From Planctomycetaceae bacterium (lineage in GTDB: Bacteria; Planctomycetota; Planctomycetia; Planctomycetales; Planctomycetaceae), in contig JAGQQG010000024.1 of assembly GCA_020426325.1 (NCBI GenBank), positions 1 through 64,000 on the forward strand: a stretch of 64,000 nt of DNA, in the 5' to 3' direction. The stretch's first letter is position 1. Every line of letters begins with the position of its first letter. Below, in pieces: positions 1-8,840 of this stretch. The translations under genes were made by a program, and so were the position numbers. The notes under the pieces were generated by a model, which ran no database searches, was not told the DNA's origin, and saw only the letters and a list, made by a program, of their open reading frames with translations.

Positions 1-9
1 AAGGTTGAG

Positions 10-67
10 GTTGAGTGTTGATGGTTTATCGAATTTGCCTATCAACCATCAACCATCAACCCTCGAC
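10..67 (-). repeat. Hairpin spacer downstream of tRNA-Gly (copy 1)
   Basis: This spacer has the same layout as the one at 173-223: GTTGAGTGTTGA at 10-21, an inverted repeat (GTTGATGG at 17-24 against CCATCAAC at 53-60), then CCCTCGAC at 60-67. On the transcribed minus strand it would fold directly after the Gly tRNA. It may be a processing or spacer element of the polycistronic tRNA precursor; that role is inference. Confidence 0.5.
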
Positions 68-80
68 TCTTTCTTACAAG

Positions 81-151
81 AGCGGGTGAAGGGAATCGAA
101 CCCTCACAACCAGCTTGGAAGGCTGGGGCTCTACCATTGAGCTACACCCGC
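81..151 (-). tRNA. tRNA-Gly (anticodon TCC)
   Basis: The minus strand gives a complete 71-nt cloverleaf: acceptor GCGGGTG pairing with CACCCGC, a D-arm with GTAGAGC, anticodon loop CTTCCAA (anticodon TCC, reading GGA codons), a T-arm with GGTTCGATTCC, and U as discriminator base. No CCA is encoded. It is the third tRNA of a minus-strand series Thr-Tyr-Gly. Confidence 0.97.
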
Positions 152-172
152 TGGGTTGGTTGAAGGTCAAAT

Positions 173-223
173 GTTGAGTGTTGAAAGCTCGCATCTTTCA
201 ACTTTCGACATTCCACCCTCGAC
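173..223 (-). repeat. Hairpin spacer between tRNA-Tyr and tRNA-Gly (copy 2)
   Basis: The element carries GTTGAGTGTTGA at 173-184, a perfect 8-bp inverted repeat GTTGAAAG/CTTTCAAC at 180-187 and 195-202 with a 7-nt loop, and CCCTCGAC at 216-223. The order of parts matches copy 1 at 10-67, although the stem sequences differ, so structure seems conserved more than sequence. Confidence 0.5.
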
Positions 224-230
224 CGCAAAG

Positions 231-312
231 TGGGGGAAGCAGGATTCGAACCTGCGAAGGCTGTGCCACCAGATTTACAGTCTGGCCCCTTTGGCCACTC
301 GGGTATTCCCCC
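231..312 (-). tRNA. tRNA-Tyr (anticodon GTA)
   Basis: The minus strand gives an 82-nt class II tRNA: acceptor GGGGGAA/TTCCCCC, anticodon loop CTGTAAA (anticodon GTA), a long variable arm and T-arm GGTTCGAATCC, with discriminator A. The long variable arm is expected for bacterial tRNA-Tyr. Confidence 0.97.
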
Positions 313-368
313 CCTTATTGACGCGAAACTGTGACGTGACTCTCTTATCCAACGCACCTCAGATGGAG

Positions 369-441
369 AGCTAGCGGTGGGACTCGAACCCACAACCTCC
401 GGTTTACAAAACCGGGGCTCTGCCAATTGAGCTACGCTAGC
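369..441 (-). tRNA. tRNA-Thr (anticodon TGT)
   Basis: The minus strand gives a 73-nt cloverleaf: acceptor GCTAGCG/CGCTAGC, anticodon stem CCGGT/ACCGG around loop TTTGTAA (anticodon TGT, reading ACA), T-arm GGGTTCGAGTCCC, discriminator U. It is the promoter-proximal tRNA of the cluster. The order Thr-Tyr-Gly is the one that precedes tRNA-Thr and tuf in many bacteria, so tuf may lie just outside the window. Confidence 0.97.
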
Positions 442-471
442 AGCACGACGCCGCCCCGCGACAAGCGGATG

Positions 472-499
472 AATATAGCATGCAACTCCATTCCTGCAA
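472..499 (-). promoter_or_regulatory. Sigma-70-type promoter of the tRNA operon
   Basis: On the minus strand TTGCAG (494-499) is followed after 16 nt by TATATT (472-477), preceded by TGC as an extended -10. A GC-rich discriminator follows, as is usual for stable-RNA promoters under stringent control. The predicted start is about 465, some 25 nt ahead of tRNA-Thr. Confidence 0.6.
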
Positions 500-692
500 G
501 GGGGAACGGGCAAATGCGCGCCTCCGCTGCCACCGACGACCCCATTCTCGACCAGGTGAGGTCAACATGCACCGTGACTGCTGTGTCTCTTTGACCAAGA
601 AATCATAGTGCATCGAGAATTCGACCCGCAACCCTGCCGCCATGACCGGGCCCCATGATTTCCGACCCGAAATCAGGCAGACAGGTTCGCCG

Positions 693-1637
693 TTACCCTG
701 CCGCATTCTCGTCCATCGCATTGGCAGAGCCGGGCACAACCCGCGTCAAACTCTCGCCCAAAATCGTCGGACACCAGTGTTTCTCGATATGTTCGATCAC
801 CATTTCGACACCGCGTGCATGGCTGACATAGGGGCGATCTCTCGGATCGTACAGGGCATCGGTGAGGTCCCTGCACAGGACCACATTTTTACCCAGATAC
901 ACCTGCTGCCGTATTCCGAACGGTCGACCAAGTACACACATGTTCGTGTGAACGCCCATGATCACGATGTTCTTGCGGCCTTCCTGCTCCAGGAAATTGA
1001 AGATTTCCTGGCCGTTGTCGCTCACGCCGTCGTAGCCAATCATCTTGATCGCCGAGTGCTGATGGCGATCCGAGTCCGGATAATGTTTCGGCTCAGGGTC
1101 ATCGCAGCCTCGCACGATCGCCTCGCCACGAGTCACCGAATCGTCAATCGGTAGCGGCGGCTCATGCTCCTCGTTCAGGTAGCACCATCCCTGAATAGGC
1201 ACCGACGGCTCAGCGTGAATCGCCTCCTTCATCCGAGCCCGATACGGCATGTCCTCATAATACTTGATGCCACTGCTGGGTGAATGGACGATCGCCACCC
1301 CATGATCCCGCGTCAGCGAAAGCACCTCATTCATCCTCGGCGCCATGCGATCCACCCGCAACTCGGCCATTTTGCACGGATGCTCGGCCCACATGTCACA
1401 CACAATGATCGCCGTCTCCGACGCCTCCCACTGCACGGTCTCCTCGACCAACTGCCACTCCTCCCCCACCTGCTTCCGCCGCCGCAGAACCATCTCCAAC
1501 CGCCCCGGCGTCACGGGAATCTTTCGAGCAGTCGAAGACTCGTCACCACACAATCGCCGGCAAAGTCCCATCCCTGCGACTGTAGCAATCCCCGTTTGAA
1601 TAGCCCTCCGACGCGAAATATGAAGTGAATCTTGCAT
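693..1637 (-). CDS. Secreted isochorismatase-family cysteine hydrolase
   Basis: This 314-residue protein begins with a Tat-like signal peptide (SRRRAIQTG, then a hydrophobic stretch). The mature part has the isochorismatase-like hydrolase layout: an early catalytic Asp in IIVCDMW and the nucleophile Cys in GVHTNMCVLG. Members hydrolyse amides, esters or vinyl ethers (nicotinamidase, isochorismatase, ureidoacrylate hydrolase), and the substrate here cannot be told. Planctomycetes carry many exported members. It is transcribed divergently from the PHP-domain gene at 1806. The start at 1637 places the twin-arginine region at the correct distance from the N terminus. Confidence 0.85.
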   Translation of the reverse strand: MQDSLHISRRRAIQTGIATVAGMGLCRRLCGDESSTARKIPVTPGRLEMVLRRRKQVGEEWQLVEETVQWEASETAIIVCDMWAEHPCKMAELRVDRMAPRMNEVLSLTRDHGVAIVHSPSSGIKYYEDMPYRARMKEAIHAEPSVPIQGWCYLNEEHEPPLPIDDSVTRGEAIVRGCDDPEPKHYPDSDRHQHSAIKMIGYDGVSDNGQEIFNFLEQEGRKNIVIMGVHTNMCVLGRPFGIRQQVYLGKNVVLCRDLTDALYDPRDRPYVSHARGVEMVIEHIEKHWCPTILGESLTRVVPGSANAMDENAAG

Positions 1638-1805
1638 CTCAATGTCCCGGATATTTGTGTCAACGAGAACGGTAATTCAGTGTATGTCTGCCGCGAGCCA
1701 ACGGGGAGCGCCACCGGTAGGCTCTGACTCATCTTATCCACATCAACCGCCCACAGGCATGCGATCTGTCCCTCAACCGTGTATCGTGAGTTTACTGTCA
1801 ATTCG

Positions 1806-3158
1806 ATGATTCCTCCAAGAAGACGATCTATGCTGCGTACCACATCACTTGTCTTGACGATCGCCACTGCCTCAATTGTGCTGAGTTTCGTTTCGGCACC
1901 TCGTGATGTCTGGGCCGACGCGATGGATCGTTTGAAGATTCCAGAACTCAAAAAGTTGCGGGCGGCGATTGAAGTTCTGCGGGAGGATTACGAGCCGGTC
2001 ACGCTCGAATCGGGGTACACCGACTACCGGGCCATTCTGCACGCTCACTCGCATTGGTCTCATGACAGCAATGCCACGCCAGAGGAGATTCGCGAGGGGG
2101 CGAAGAAGGCGGGCGTGAAGATCGTCATGTTCACCGAGCACCCGGCTGAGCATTACGACTACTTCAAGGACGGTCACCGCGGGCTCAAGGAGGGTGTGCT
2201 GTTCATCCCCGGTGCGGAGACCAAGGGGCTATTGAACTATCCTCTCGCGAGCGTCAAGGGACAGACGTTTGAGTCGCCCCAGCACGAGGTCGATGCCGTC
2301 CGCGCGACGGGTGGGATGGCCTTTCTGTGCCATCTGGAAGAACGCATGGACTGGCAACTGGACAACCTCACCGGCAGCGAGATTTACAACACGCATGCTG
2401 ACGTTAAGGACGAACCCCGTTTGTATGCGGCTCTCGCCAACCCGCTCAAGGTGTTCGGGCTCATTCAGGCGTTCGAGGAGTACCCACAGGAATCATTCGC
2501 CGCATTGCAGAATTACCCGGCCGACTACCTCCGCCGCTGGGACGAGTTGTGCCAGAAGGACCGCCTGACCGGCGTCGCTGCCAACGACTCGCACCACAAC
2601 CAGGGGTTGCACGCCTTCATCACAGTCGACGGCAAACTTCAGGTCAACGACGGCCTCGACGAGCCGGTCCTCACCCTCGATCCGGAGGAAAAGCCGGCCA
2701 TCGCCGCCCTGATTGCAGGAAAACAGCCGGGACACACACTCTTCAAACTCGACCTCGACCCCTACGAACGCAGCTTCGGCCACGTCAGCACCCACCTGCT
2801 GATGAATGAACTGACTGAAGAGGCCACCCGCGAAGCCCTGCAGGCCGGCCGCGCTTACGTCGCTTTCGATTGGATTGCCGACCCGACCGGATTTGTCTTC
2901 CAGGCCCGTGATGGCGAGAAGGTTTACCCCATGGGCAGCGAGCCGAAACTCACTGAAGATTTAACCTTTGAAGCCGCCTCTCCTCTGCCTGCGACGTTCA
3001 AACTGTTGCGAAACGGCGAAGAAGTCACCACCACGGTCGCCCGGACATTCGAGTACCAGCCGACCAAACCAGGCAACTATCGCCTCGAACTCTGGGTCAA
3101 CCTCCCCGATGGCCCACAGATCTGGGCGCTCTCGAATCCGCTGTACATCAGCGATTGA
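1806..3158 (+). CDS. Secreted PHP-domain metal-dependent phosphoesterase-like protein
   Basis: The product (about 450 residues) has a signal peptide ending near VWADA and then a PHP domain with LHAHSHWSHDSN, the histidine-rich first metal-binding motif, followed by MFTEHPAEH and further His/Asp/Glu residues (CHLEE, ANDSHHNQG). PHP proteins are usually tri-metal phosphoesterases. The last 90 residues look like a beta-sandwich appendage. The start is uncertain: GTG at 1779, ATG at 1806 or ATG at 1830 all keep the signal peptide, and I chose 1806 because it provides the basic n-region (PPRRR). The substrate is unknown. Confidence 0.8.
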   Translation: MIPPRRRSMLRTTSLVLTIATASIVLSFVSAPRDVWADAMDRLKIPELKKLRAAIEVLREDYEPVTLESGYTDYRAILHAHSHWSHDSNATPEEIREGAKKAGVKIVMFTEHPAEHYDYFKDGHRGLKEGVLFIPGAETKGLLNYPLASVKGQTFESPQHEVDAVRATGGMAFLCHLEERMDWQLDNLTGSEIYNTHADVKDEPRLYAALANPLKVFGLIQAFEEYPQESFAALQNYPADYLRRWDELCQKDRLTGVAANDSHHNQGLHAFITVDGKLQVNDGLDEPVLTLDPEEKPAIAALIAGKQPGHTLFKLDLDPYERSFGHVSTHLLMNELTEEATREALQAGRAYVAFDWIADPTGFVFQARDGEKVYPMGSEPKLTEDLTFEAASPLPATFKLLRNGEEVTTTVARTFEYQPTKPGNYRLELWVNLPDGPQIWALSNPLYISD

Positions 3159-3166
3159 GCCGAGAG

Positions 3167-3562
3167 CTACGAGACGGGGGCCTGAGCCTGCACGGCGACA
3201 GCCGTCGCAGTGGCGTAGGTGCGGCAGTGGGAGATAGTGATCAGGATCTCGCCGATGCCCCGCTTGGTGGCGAACTCCTTTGCTCCACCCCGGAGAATGA
3301 TCCTCGGTTGCCCACTCTTGGTGTTGGCAACCTCAATGTCCTGCCAGCCCACTCCGCGTGTAAATCCCGTTCCCAAGGTCTTCATGACCGCTTCTTTGGC
3401 GGCCCAACGACCGGCATAGTGTTGCATCGATTCCTTCCGCTGCTGGCAGTAGCGAATCTCCGTCTCAGTGTAGACCCGTTGGAGAAACAACTCCCCATGC
3501 CGCTCGATCATCTGACCGATCCGTGTGATCTCAACGATGTCTGTTCCGAGTCCGATGATCAT
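3167..3562 (-). CDS. acpS: Holo-[acyl-carrier-protein] synthase
   Basis: AcpS transfers 4'-phosphopantetheine from CoA to acyl carrier protein, activating fatty acid synthesis in the cytoplasm. The 131-residue length fits the short AcpS family. The two signatures are present: GLGTDIVEI at the N terminus (metal-binding Asp) and WAAKEAVMKTLGTGF (metal-binding Glu). The gene overlaps the upstream membrane-protein gene by 4 nt (ATGA at 3559-3562), so the two are probably translationally coupled. Confidence 0.95.
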   Translation of the reverse strand: MIIGLGTDIVEITRIGQMIERHGELFLQRVYTETEIRYCQQRKESMQHYAGRWAAKEAVMKTLGTGFTRGVGWQDIEVANTKSGQPRIILRGGAKEFATKRGIGEILITISHCRTYATATAVAVQAQAPVS

Positions 3563-4125
3563 GTTTGTTCGTCAGTCAGCTCAGGTGGCGATCGCAACTT
3601 TCGGGAAACCAGGCATGCTCCACAGGCCGCGGCGAGAACGACTTCAGCTCCCCAAAAGACCATAGGCCACGGCTGTTCCCATTCTCCCAAGGGCCTGACC
3701 CGCAGTGCAAGATAGTCACCAAACGACCGTTGTATATCACCACGCTTCCTCGTGAGGTCGTCGGCCAATTCCGGGTATGTCGCAGCTGCTGATTCCATGA
3801 TGCTGCGAGCCATCGCCTGTGCCGGATCGGCCGTCGCGGTCGCTGACTGTTCAGCCCGATACTGCTGGAACCCACGGGCAGCAATCAGACCAAGGCCGGT
3901 CGCTGTCAGGATGACGGCCATGATCACCGCTGACAGGCGTTTCAATCCGAACTCGCTCGCCGACCAGACCGCAATGCCACCCACACACAGCCCATAGGCG
4001 ACAGAAAATAACACCAGCTTCCGAAAAGAGGGCGGACACCAGGCTGCAAACGCCGTCAAGACCGCGACTCCAGCGATGGAGGCGGTCAGTGCACTCACCG
4101 TTCGTAACTCTTGAGCCTCTACCAT
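3559..4125 (-). CDS. Small integral membrane protein, function unknown
   Basis: About 188 residues with hydrophobic segments near the N terminus (VSALTASIAGVAVLTAFAA, LVLFSVAYGLCVGGIAVW, VIMAVILTATGLGLIAA), a polar middle of about 70 residues, and one more segment near the C terminus (MVFWGAEVVLAAACGACLV). I do not recognise the family. ATG at 4125 is preferred over GTG at 4134 because a GAGAGG ribosome-binding site lies 8 nt upstream of it. The gene sits between trpS and acpS on the same strand and overlaps acpS by 4 nt. Confidence 0.75.
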   Translation of the reverse strand: MVEAQELRTVSALTASIAGVAVLTAFAAWCPPSFRKLVLFSVAYGLCVGGIAVWSASEFGLKRLSAVIMAVILTATGLGLIAARGFQQYRAEQSATATADPAQAMARSIMESAAATYPELADDLTRKRGDIQRSFGDYLALRVRPLGEWEQPWPMVFWGAEVVLAAACGACLVSRKLRSPPELTDEQT

Positions 4126-4137
4126 CAAAGTCACCTC

Positions 4138-5160
4138 TCAACGAGAGATGGGAATTGCACGGAGACCACAGGCTGTTCGTGCCCGTTCGAGAACTTCGCT
4201 GGCCTTGGCTCGCGCATTTGCTGCTCCAGCTCGCAGGACATCCTCAACCGAGTCCGGATCAGCTGCGAGTCGCTCGCGACGTTCGAAGGCGGCTCCGAAG
4301 TGTTCCATCGCCGCGTCGTAGAGCGTCTGCTTGGCTTCGCCGTACCCCATGCCCCCCGCGCGATACCTCGCTGCAAGGGCAGCCTGCTGCTCTTCGTTGG
4401 CGAATAGCTTGTAGAGTGTGAAGACCATACAAGTCTCCGGATCTTTCGGCTCGTCGACCGGCGTCGAGTCGGTCGTGATTTTCATGATGGTCTTTCTCAG
4501 TCTCTTGGGCGTGTCGAAGACCGGGATCGTGTTGCCGTAGCTCTTGGACATCTTTTGCCCATCGAGCCCGGGCACTTTGGCTGTCTGGTCAAGAACGCGT
4601 GACTCAGGCAGGACAAAGACTTCTGTGTCAAAGATCCGGTTGAATCGCTGAGCGACATCTCGGGTCACCTCGATGTGCTGCACCTGATCGAGGCCAACCG
4701 GGACGACATCGCTGTCGTACGCGAGAATGTCGGCCGCCATCAGCACGGGGTACGTGAACAGCCCCGCGTCTGCCGGGATGCCACGGTCCTTCTTGTCCTT
4801 GTAGGCGTGACACTTCTCCAGCAGGTGCATCTGCGTGACCGTCATCAACAGCCACGTGAGTTCGGTCACTTCCGGAACATCTGACTGCCGAAACAGAGTT
4901 GCCCGATCAGGGTCGAGGCCCAGCGCGAGCAGGTCGACTGCAGCTTCGTACGAATACTCCGCCAGTTTGGCAGGAGTAAAGGCATCCTCATTGACTGCCC
5001 GAACAGTCTCCGGCCGGTCGATCGTCGTCAATGCGTGGTAGTCCGCAATGAAATAGAACGACTGCTCATTCCCTTGCAAGGCGATGTACTGCCTGATCGC
5101 ACCGAAGTAGTTCCCCCAGTGAAAACGGGCTGTCGGTTGGATGCCGGAAAGGACACGCAT
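4138..5160 (-). CDS. trpS: Tryptophanyl-tRNA synthetase
   Basis: A class I aminoacyl-tRNA synthetase that charges tRNA-Trp. The 340-residue length is normal. Seen are the N-terminal [15 protein letters not shown] region (the HIGH-equivalent), the [18 protein letters not shown] segment, and the KMSKSYGN signature. The start is set at ATG 5160 ([10 protein letters not shown]), the usual N terminus; an upstream in-frame start at 5208 would add 16 unconserved residues. It is followed 12 nt later by the membrane-protein gene and acpS. Confidence 0.95.
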   Translation of the reverse strand: MRVLSGIQPTARFHWGNYFGAIRQYIALQGNEQSFYFIADYHALTTIDRPETVRAVNEDAFTPAKLAEYSYEAAVDLLALGLDPDRATLFRQSDVPEVTELTWLLMTVTQMHLLEKCHAYKDKKDRGIPADAGLFTYPVLMAADILAYDSDVVPVGLDQVQHIEVTRDVAQRFNRIFDTEVFVLPESRVLDQTAKVPGLDGQKMSKSYGNTIPVFDTPKRLRKTIMKITTDSTPVDEPKDPETCMVFTLYKLFANEEQQAALAARYRAGGMGYGEAKQTLYDAAMEHFGAAFERRERLAADPDSVEDVLRAGAANARAKASEVLERARTACGLRAIPISR

Positions 5161-5221
5161 GATCTCAGTTACCAACGAGTCAAGGAAGACAGTGGATCGC
5201 TCAATCAATCATCAATCAAAT

Positions 5222-5839
5222 TCATGAGCCGGTGCGTAGCCATCGAGAGACGAGTTCTGCGTAGTCCGTGAAAGTCAGTTCGTCTTCCTTCCATTGAAGC
5301 TGCTGGCAAATCTCAGGCATCCGGCAAACGAATTCTCGATATCGTTTATGAATGGCTGCCCCGCCCGGGATCGTCTTCCGACGTGAGGACGTGGACAGCC
5401 AGTTTCTGATCATGGTAATCGCTTTCTTTTCCTCATTCTCGTGAGATCGAATGTCCTGTCCTGCGATGTCTGACAGAAATTGCTGATACCGATAAGGCTG
5501 ACGATCTAGGATCAAACAGTTCTTCTTTCGTTGAATCCCGCTCCCGAAACGTTGGGCCGCAACAAAGAGCCCTAATTCGAAGGGCATGTTGAATCGGGGC
5601 AAACCCGTCTCATGATCGAGTTCGGTGCGGGAGATGTCATGGATGCCATACTTGCTCTCAGAGATAATCTTGAGAATCTTGTCGATGCGGACCTGCGACG
5701 AATCATCGACTTCCAAAGCACACCGCGGGCGGAAACCACAGTCGAATACGCAAAAGACAATCGCCCGGAAAATCGAATGGTACTGGTCATCAAAAGGACA
5801 GTTGATGAACACGTCATTCGAGTAACGGTGCGATGTCAT
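5222..5839 (-). CDS. TIR / deoxyribosyltransferase-like protein, possible NAD-cleaving effector
   Basis: The 205-residue protein begins with a beta strand DVFINCPFDD (residues 9-18), continues with a helix and GFRPRCALEVDD, then ISESKYGIHDISRTELD (60-75) and FNMPFELGLF (83-92). A flavodoxin-like start, a conserved small patch and a Glu in a hydrophobic turn (E88 in PFELG) resemble TIR domains and nucleoside 2-deoxyribosyltransferases, where this Glu is catalytic. I recognise it as a widespread uncharacterised family, but the enzymatic role is inference. It lies 3 nt downstream of a small basic ORF (5843-6022), probably in the same transcript. Both sit between pyrD and trpS, which are unrelated housekeeping genes. 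Confidence 0.6.
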   Translation of the reverse strand: MTSHRYSNDVFINCPFDDQYHSIFRAIVFCVFDCGFRPRCALEVDDSSQVRIDKILKIISESKYGIHDISRTELDHETGLPRFNMPFELGLFVAAQRFGSGIQRKKNCLILDRQPYRYQQFLSDIAGQDIRSHENEEKKAITMIRNWLSTSSRRKTIPGGAAIHKRYREFVCRMPEICQQLQWKEDELTFTDYAELVSRWLRTGS

Positions 5840-5842
5840 CGA

Positions 5843-6022
5843 TCACCGCCCCATCGCTGTCGTCGCTTGCCTGCGAGAATTCCCGTTCGACGATTTTGAT
5901 TGAGGTTTCTTCCCTGCCGATTTCACAGTCGACACGGCATCGGCGATTTGGCTTGGCGTACGCGTCCGGTTTCGAGAATCGGCGGGCAGAAGCACGATCC
6001 GCTTGGTCTGTTGGGATGACAT
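5843..6022 (-). CDS. Small basic protein paired with the TIR-like gene
   Basis: A 59-residue ORF starting MSSQQTKRIVLLPADSRN and rich in Arg, Lys, Ser and Gln. It has a good ribosome-binding site, AGAGGA, about 9 nt before the ATG at 6022; TTG at 6025 is also in frame. The stop is only 3 nt before the start of the TIR-like gene, which argues that it is a real gene in a two-gene operon. A PADxRNRTxTPxQIA-like segment is the only patterned part. An accessory or antitoxin role is possible but unproven. Confidence 0.55.
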   Translation of the reverse strand: MSSQQTKRIVLLPADSRNRTRTPSQIADAVSTVKSAGKKPQSKSSNGNSRRQATTAMGR

Positions 6023-6051
6023 CAATCGTTTCCTCTGTAAAGTTGAATTAC

Positions 6052-6957
6052 TCAGTGAATCGCGTTGACGATCTCGTCAACCGAATGCACTTTCATCTCT
6101 GATAACGTGCCCGACAATTCATCCACCAATCGTTCCGACACACTTGGATTATAGAAGTTCGCCGTGCCGATTTGTACGGCGGATGCGCCGGCGACGAGAA
6201 ACTCCATCACGTCGTCGATCGTGCCGATGCCGCCGACGCCGATGATCGGGACGTCGACACTTTGGGCGACTTGATAGACGCAACGGAGAGCAAGTGGCTT
6301 GATGGCAGGACCGCTCAGTCCGCCGAGTTTATTACCCAGAATGGGCCGACGGCGTCGCCAGTCGATGGCCATACCAAGAAACGTATTCACCAGCGAGACT
6401 GCATCCGCCCCCGCATCTGCGGCGGCCTGGGCAATCGTCACGATACTTGTGACGTTGGGGGTCAGCTTCGCAATCACAGGGAAGTCACAAGCACCGCGAA
6501 CCGATGAGACCACGTCTGCTGCCATCTCAGGGTTCGTCCCAAAGTCGACCCCGCCGCTGACATTGGGGCAAGAAATGTTGAGTTCCAAGCCGGAGATGCC
6601 TTCGACGTTGTTCAGTTGTTCAGCCATCCGGACGAACTCATCGACGTTCCGGCCGGCAATGTTCGCAATGACGGCCGTTCTCAAACTCGTCAGGTAGGGG
6701 ATGTGCGTTTCGATGAAGTAATCAATACCGTCATTATCGAGGCCTATGGAATTCAGCAGGCCGGATGCGGTTTCGACCGTTCGCGGAGGCGGATTGCCCC
6801 GCCTTGGCTGAGCTGTAATCGTCTTGGGGATGATGCCTCCCAGACGAGAGAAATCGACGTAAGCGGCCATCTCTCGGGCGTACCCAAACGTGCCGGAGGC
6901 CACGAGAATGGGATTCGCGAGGTGCAGTCGATTGAGTTGAACGGCAAGTTGCGTCAT
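6052..6957 (-). CDS. pyrD: Dihydroorotate dehydrogenase (class 1B type)
   Basis: It oxidises dihydroorotate to orotate in pyrimidine synthesis using FMN. The 301-residue length and motifs ([38 protein letters not shown] with the base Cys near residue 130, [20 protein letters not shown]) fit class 1, most likely 1B, where the catalytic base is Cys and a PyrK partner passes electrons to NAD. No pyrK is adjacent. Downstream on the same strand comes the TIR-like pair, 30 nt away. Confidence 0.93.
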   Translation of the reverse strand: MTQLAVQLNRLHLANPILVASGTFGYAREMAAYVDFSRLGGIIPKTITAQPRRGNPPPRTVETASGLLNSIGLDNDGIDYFIETHIPYLTSLRTAVIANIAGRNVDEFVRMAEQLNNVEGISGLELNISCPNVSGGVDFGTNPEMAADVVSSVRGACDFPVIAKLTPNVTSIVTIAQAAADAGADAVSLVNTFLGMAIDWRRRRPILGNKLGGLSGPAIKPLALRCVYQVAQSVDVPIIGVGGIGTIDDVMEFLVAGASAVQIGTANFYNPSVSERLVDELSGTLSEMKVHSVDEIVNAIH

Positions 6958-7134
6958 CGAGAGTCCATCATGATCGAACTCGCGGCCATCAGCGACCGCA
7001 GAGTCGCCATGATGGTCAGCAACTCAGCACAGTTCAAGGGGCGCAGGATTCAACCTCTCATCCTGAAGCGGAATGGGCAGAGGGTGATGCATCGCTGGGT
7101 GACAGTCGAGACGACGGTTGGCAACGCCCGCCAC

Positions 7135-7353
7135 TCAGATCACACCACCGTGAGTCCGATACGGAGTTTCAAAGTCCGGCTGATCCAGGAACCAGATTCG
7201 TTCCCAGATTTCAGGAATGTGCCGGTAGTTCTCCGACGCATAGATCAACTGCCGGACACGTCGATCGGGCGACGCGCTCCAGATGGGGACAATGCATCCC
7301 ACCTGAACACTGCAAACGGCAATCATCAGTCCCGCAAAGACGAGTCGTCTCAT
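7135..7353 (-). CDS. Planctomycete-type small lipoprotein
   Basis: A 72-residue protein with a lipoprotein signal (MRRLVFAGLMIAVCSVQVGC) followed by PIWSASPDRRVRQLIYASEN, RHIPEIWERIWFLDQPD and a C terminus TPYRTHGGVI. I recognise this short family, with its near-invariant tail, from planctomycete genomes; no function is known to me. A strong ribosome-binding site (GGAGGAAG) lies just before ATG 7353, which rules out the longer in-frame extension to 7515. Confidence 0.75.
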   Translation of the reverse strand: MRRLVFAGLMIAVCSVQVGCIVPIWSASPDRRVRQLIYASENYRHIPEIWERIWFLDQPDFETPYRTHGGVI

Positions 7354-7570
7354 CGTCTTCCTCCGTGAAGTCCATGACGGAACGGATGCACAACTCACGA
7401 CAGTGAGGAATGCAACTCCTATCCGAATACAGATTATTAAGTTGTGTCGATTGGGGATGGCTGACGGATGTCGACCATCGGAGAATTGAAGTAGGTGAGG
7501 TGACACAGTGCGCAAAAAAGGATGCGGGATTACTTTCAGCTTACTGTTGTCGGTTCCAGACTTTTGATGA

Positions 7571-8011
7571 TCAGCCTGGTGAGTGGCTGCTCGTCATGTG
7601 CGATTGTGTTTCCGCTGCGGGAACTGCCGGAGTCGGAGTTGTATGTAATGTTGGAGTCGTCGGCTGACTTCCTGCAACGTATTCAGAAGACTGGGCTTGT
7701 GACTCTCGTTCAAGTCGGGCAGCTTCTTTCCGGTCGAGTTCGAGGACCTTTTCCTCCATCTCTTTCCCCGGTTTGAAGGTCACGACAAACTTCTCCGCGA
7801 CATCCACTCGCTCCCCAGTCCGTGGGTTGCGAGCTTTTCGGGCGGCGCGTTTCTTGACTTCAAACACCCCAAAGTTCCTCAATTCGATCCGACGCTCCTC
7901 GACAAGTGTCTCAATGATTGCGTCGAACGTCTTTTGGACGATCTCTTTGGTTTTGAGTTGTGTTAATCCGATCTCTTCCGAGATCTGCTTGACAATTTCT
8001 TTTTTGGTCAC
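7571..8011 (-). CDS. HU/IHF-family DNA-binding protein with a C-terminal tail
   Basis: A 146-residue nucleoid protein. The first 95 or so residues are a standard HU/IHF fold: [40 protein letters not shown] and the arm segment [10 protein letters not shown]. The remaining 45 residues are a low-complexity Glu/Ser then Pro/Thr tail, absent from E. coli HU. The start is GTG at 8011, chosen because AGGAGA lies 9 nt upstream and because the conserved domain begins right there; the longer frame to 8272 is mostly unconserved. Confidence 0.88.
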   Translation of the reverse strand: MTKKEIVKQISEEIGLTQLKTKEIVQKTFDAIIETLVEERRIELRNFGVFEVKKRAARKARNPRTGERVDVAEKFVVTFKPGKEMEEKVLELDRKEAARLERESQAQSSEYVAGSQPTTPTLHTTPTPAVPAAETQSHMTSSHSPG

Positions 8012-8381
8012 GACACGCGTCTCCTGCGGAAATCGGGGCCGGCGAAAACCTTGTCCGGACACCGTGCGGCATTCGTGCGAATGACTCAACTGTAATTCCA
8101 TCATCGGGTTACTGTCAAGGCGATTCGGGAAATGCCCTTTTTTACAGGAGAAGAGGCCGTTCTTAAGGACGAATGATGCGTCATTGATCAAGTTTTGAGA
8201 CCCGAACAGACACATCTTACGTAAGTATAACCTGGTATGAATCTTATGCGGTGCTATCAGACTCGGATGCAATCCATGCGTTCTGGCAGCCTCCTCTCAT
8301 TTGATCGACCATCCATGAACGTCAACTTCAGTGGAATCCGCAAAGTCGGACCAAATTCCCTGATCGCACCTCTTGTGGGTC
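8012..8381. other. Intergenic region upstream of the HU gene
   Basis: No gene is recognised in these 370 bases. It holds the leader of the HU gene and the space after the YkgJ-type gene. A perfect 10-bp palindrome CTTACGTAAG lies near 8216-8225 and could be an operator, but a match this short can occur by chance. Confidence 0.4.
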
Positions 8382-8840
8382 TCAGACATCGACTTGTGCT
8401 GCAAGCCTCTGGATCTCTTTCAGCGTAACCAGATCGCCGCAACCTGCTCCAGGACAAACACTTTCTGTGATATTCCAAGTTTCTTCCGACACAAGGTTCG
8501 AACGCCAGAAGGGCCAAGTGCGACACTGCTTTGGGCGAGCCGGATAGACTCGACATCTGCGAGTCGCAGGATCGAAGAACGTGCAATCACCGTTGGCGAA
8601 CTCGTTTAGCGACAAGCGGCCACGTACCAATCGGGTGTGAAGGAGTCGAACCTCACCGATCGAGACTTCAAGAAGTTCAGCGATTCTCTGAATTTCAGCC
8701 TCATCAACCCAGACATAACCCGGCTGCCCGGTACAACAATTCCCGCACTGTGAGCACTCAAATCTCAACCCGTCTGCGTACCAAGGACTGTTAGACGGTA
8801 ATTTCGAGCTATCGGATTGAACCGATTCGGGGCCTGACAT
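8382..8840 (-). CDS. YkgJ-family cysteine cluster protein
   Basis: A putative zinc- or iron-chelating domain protein of about 152 residues. The cysteine pattern is clear: CSQCGNCCTG near the N terminus, CTFFDPATRRCRVYPARPKQCRTWPFW in spaced form, and a final VCPGAGCG. The family binds metal but its biological role is not established. ATG 8840 (MSGPES) is preferred to 8912 because the extension is unconserved and lacks a ribosome-binding site. It is transcribed away from csrA. Confidence 0.8.
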   Translation of the reverse strand: MSGPESVQSDSSKLPSNSPWYADGLRFECSQCGNCCTGQPGYVWVDEAEIQRIAELLEVSIGEVRLLHTRLVRGRLSLNEFANGDCTFFDPATRRCRVYPARPKQCRTWPFWRSNLVSEETWNITESVCPGAGCGDLVTLKEIQRLAAQVDV

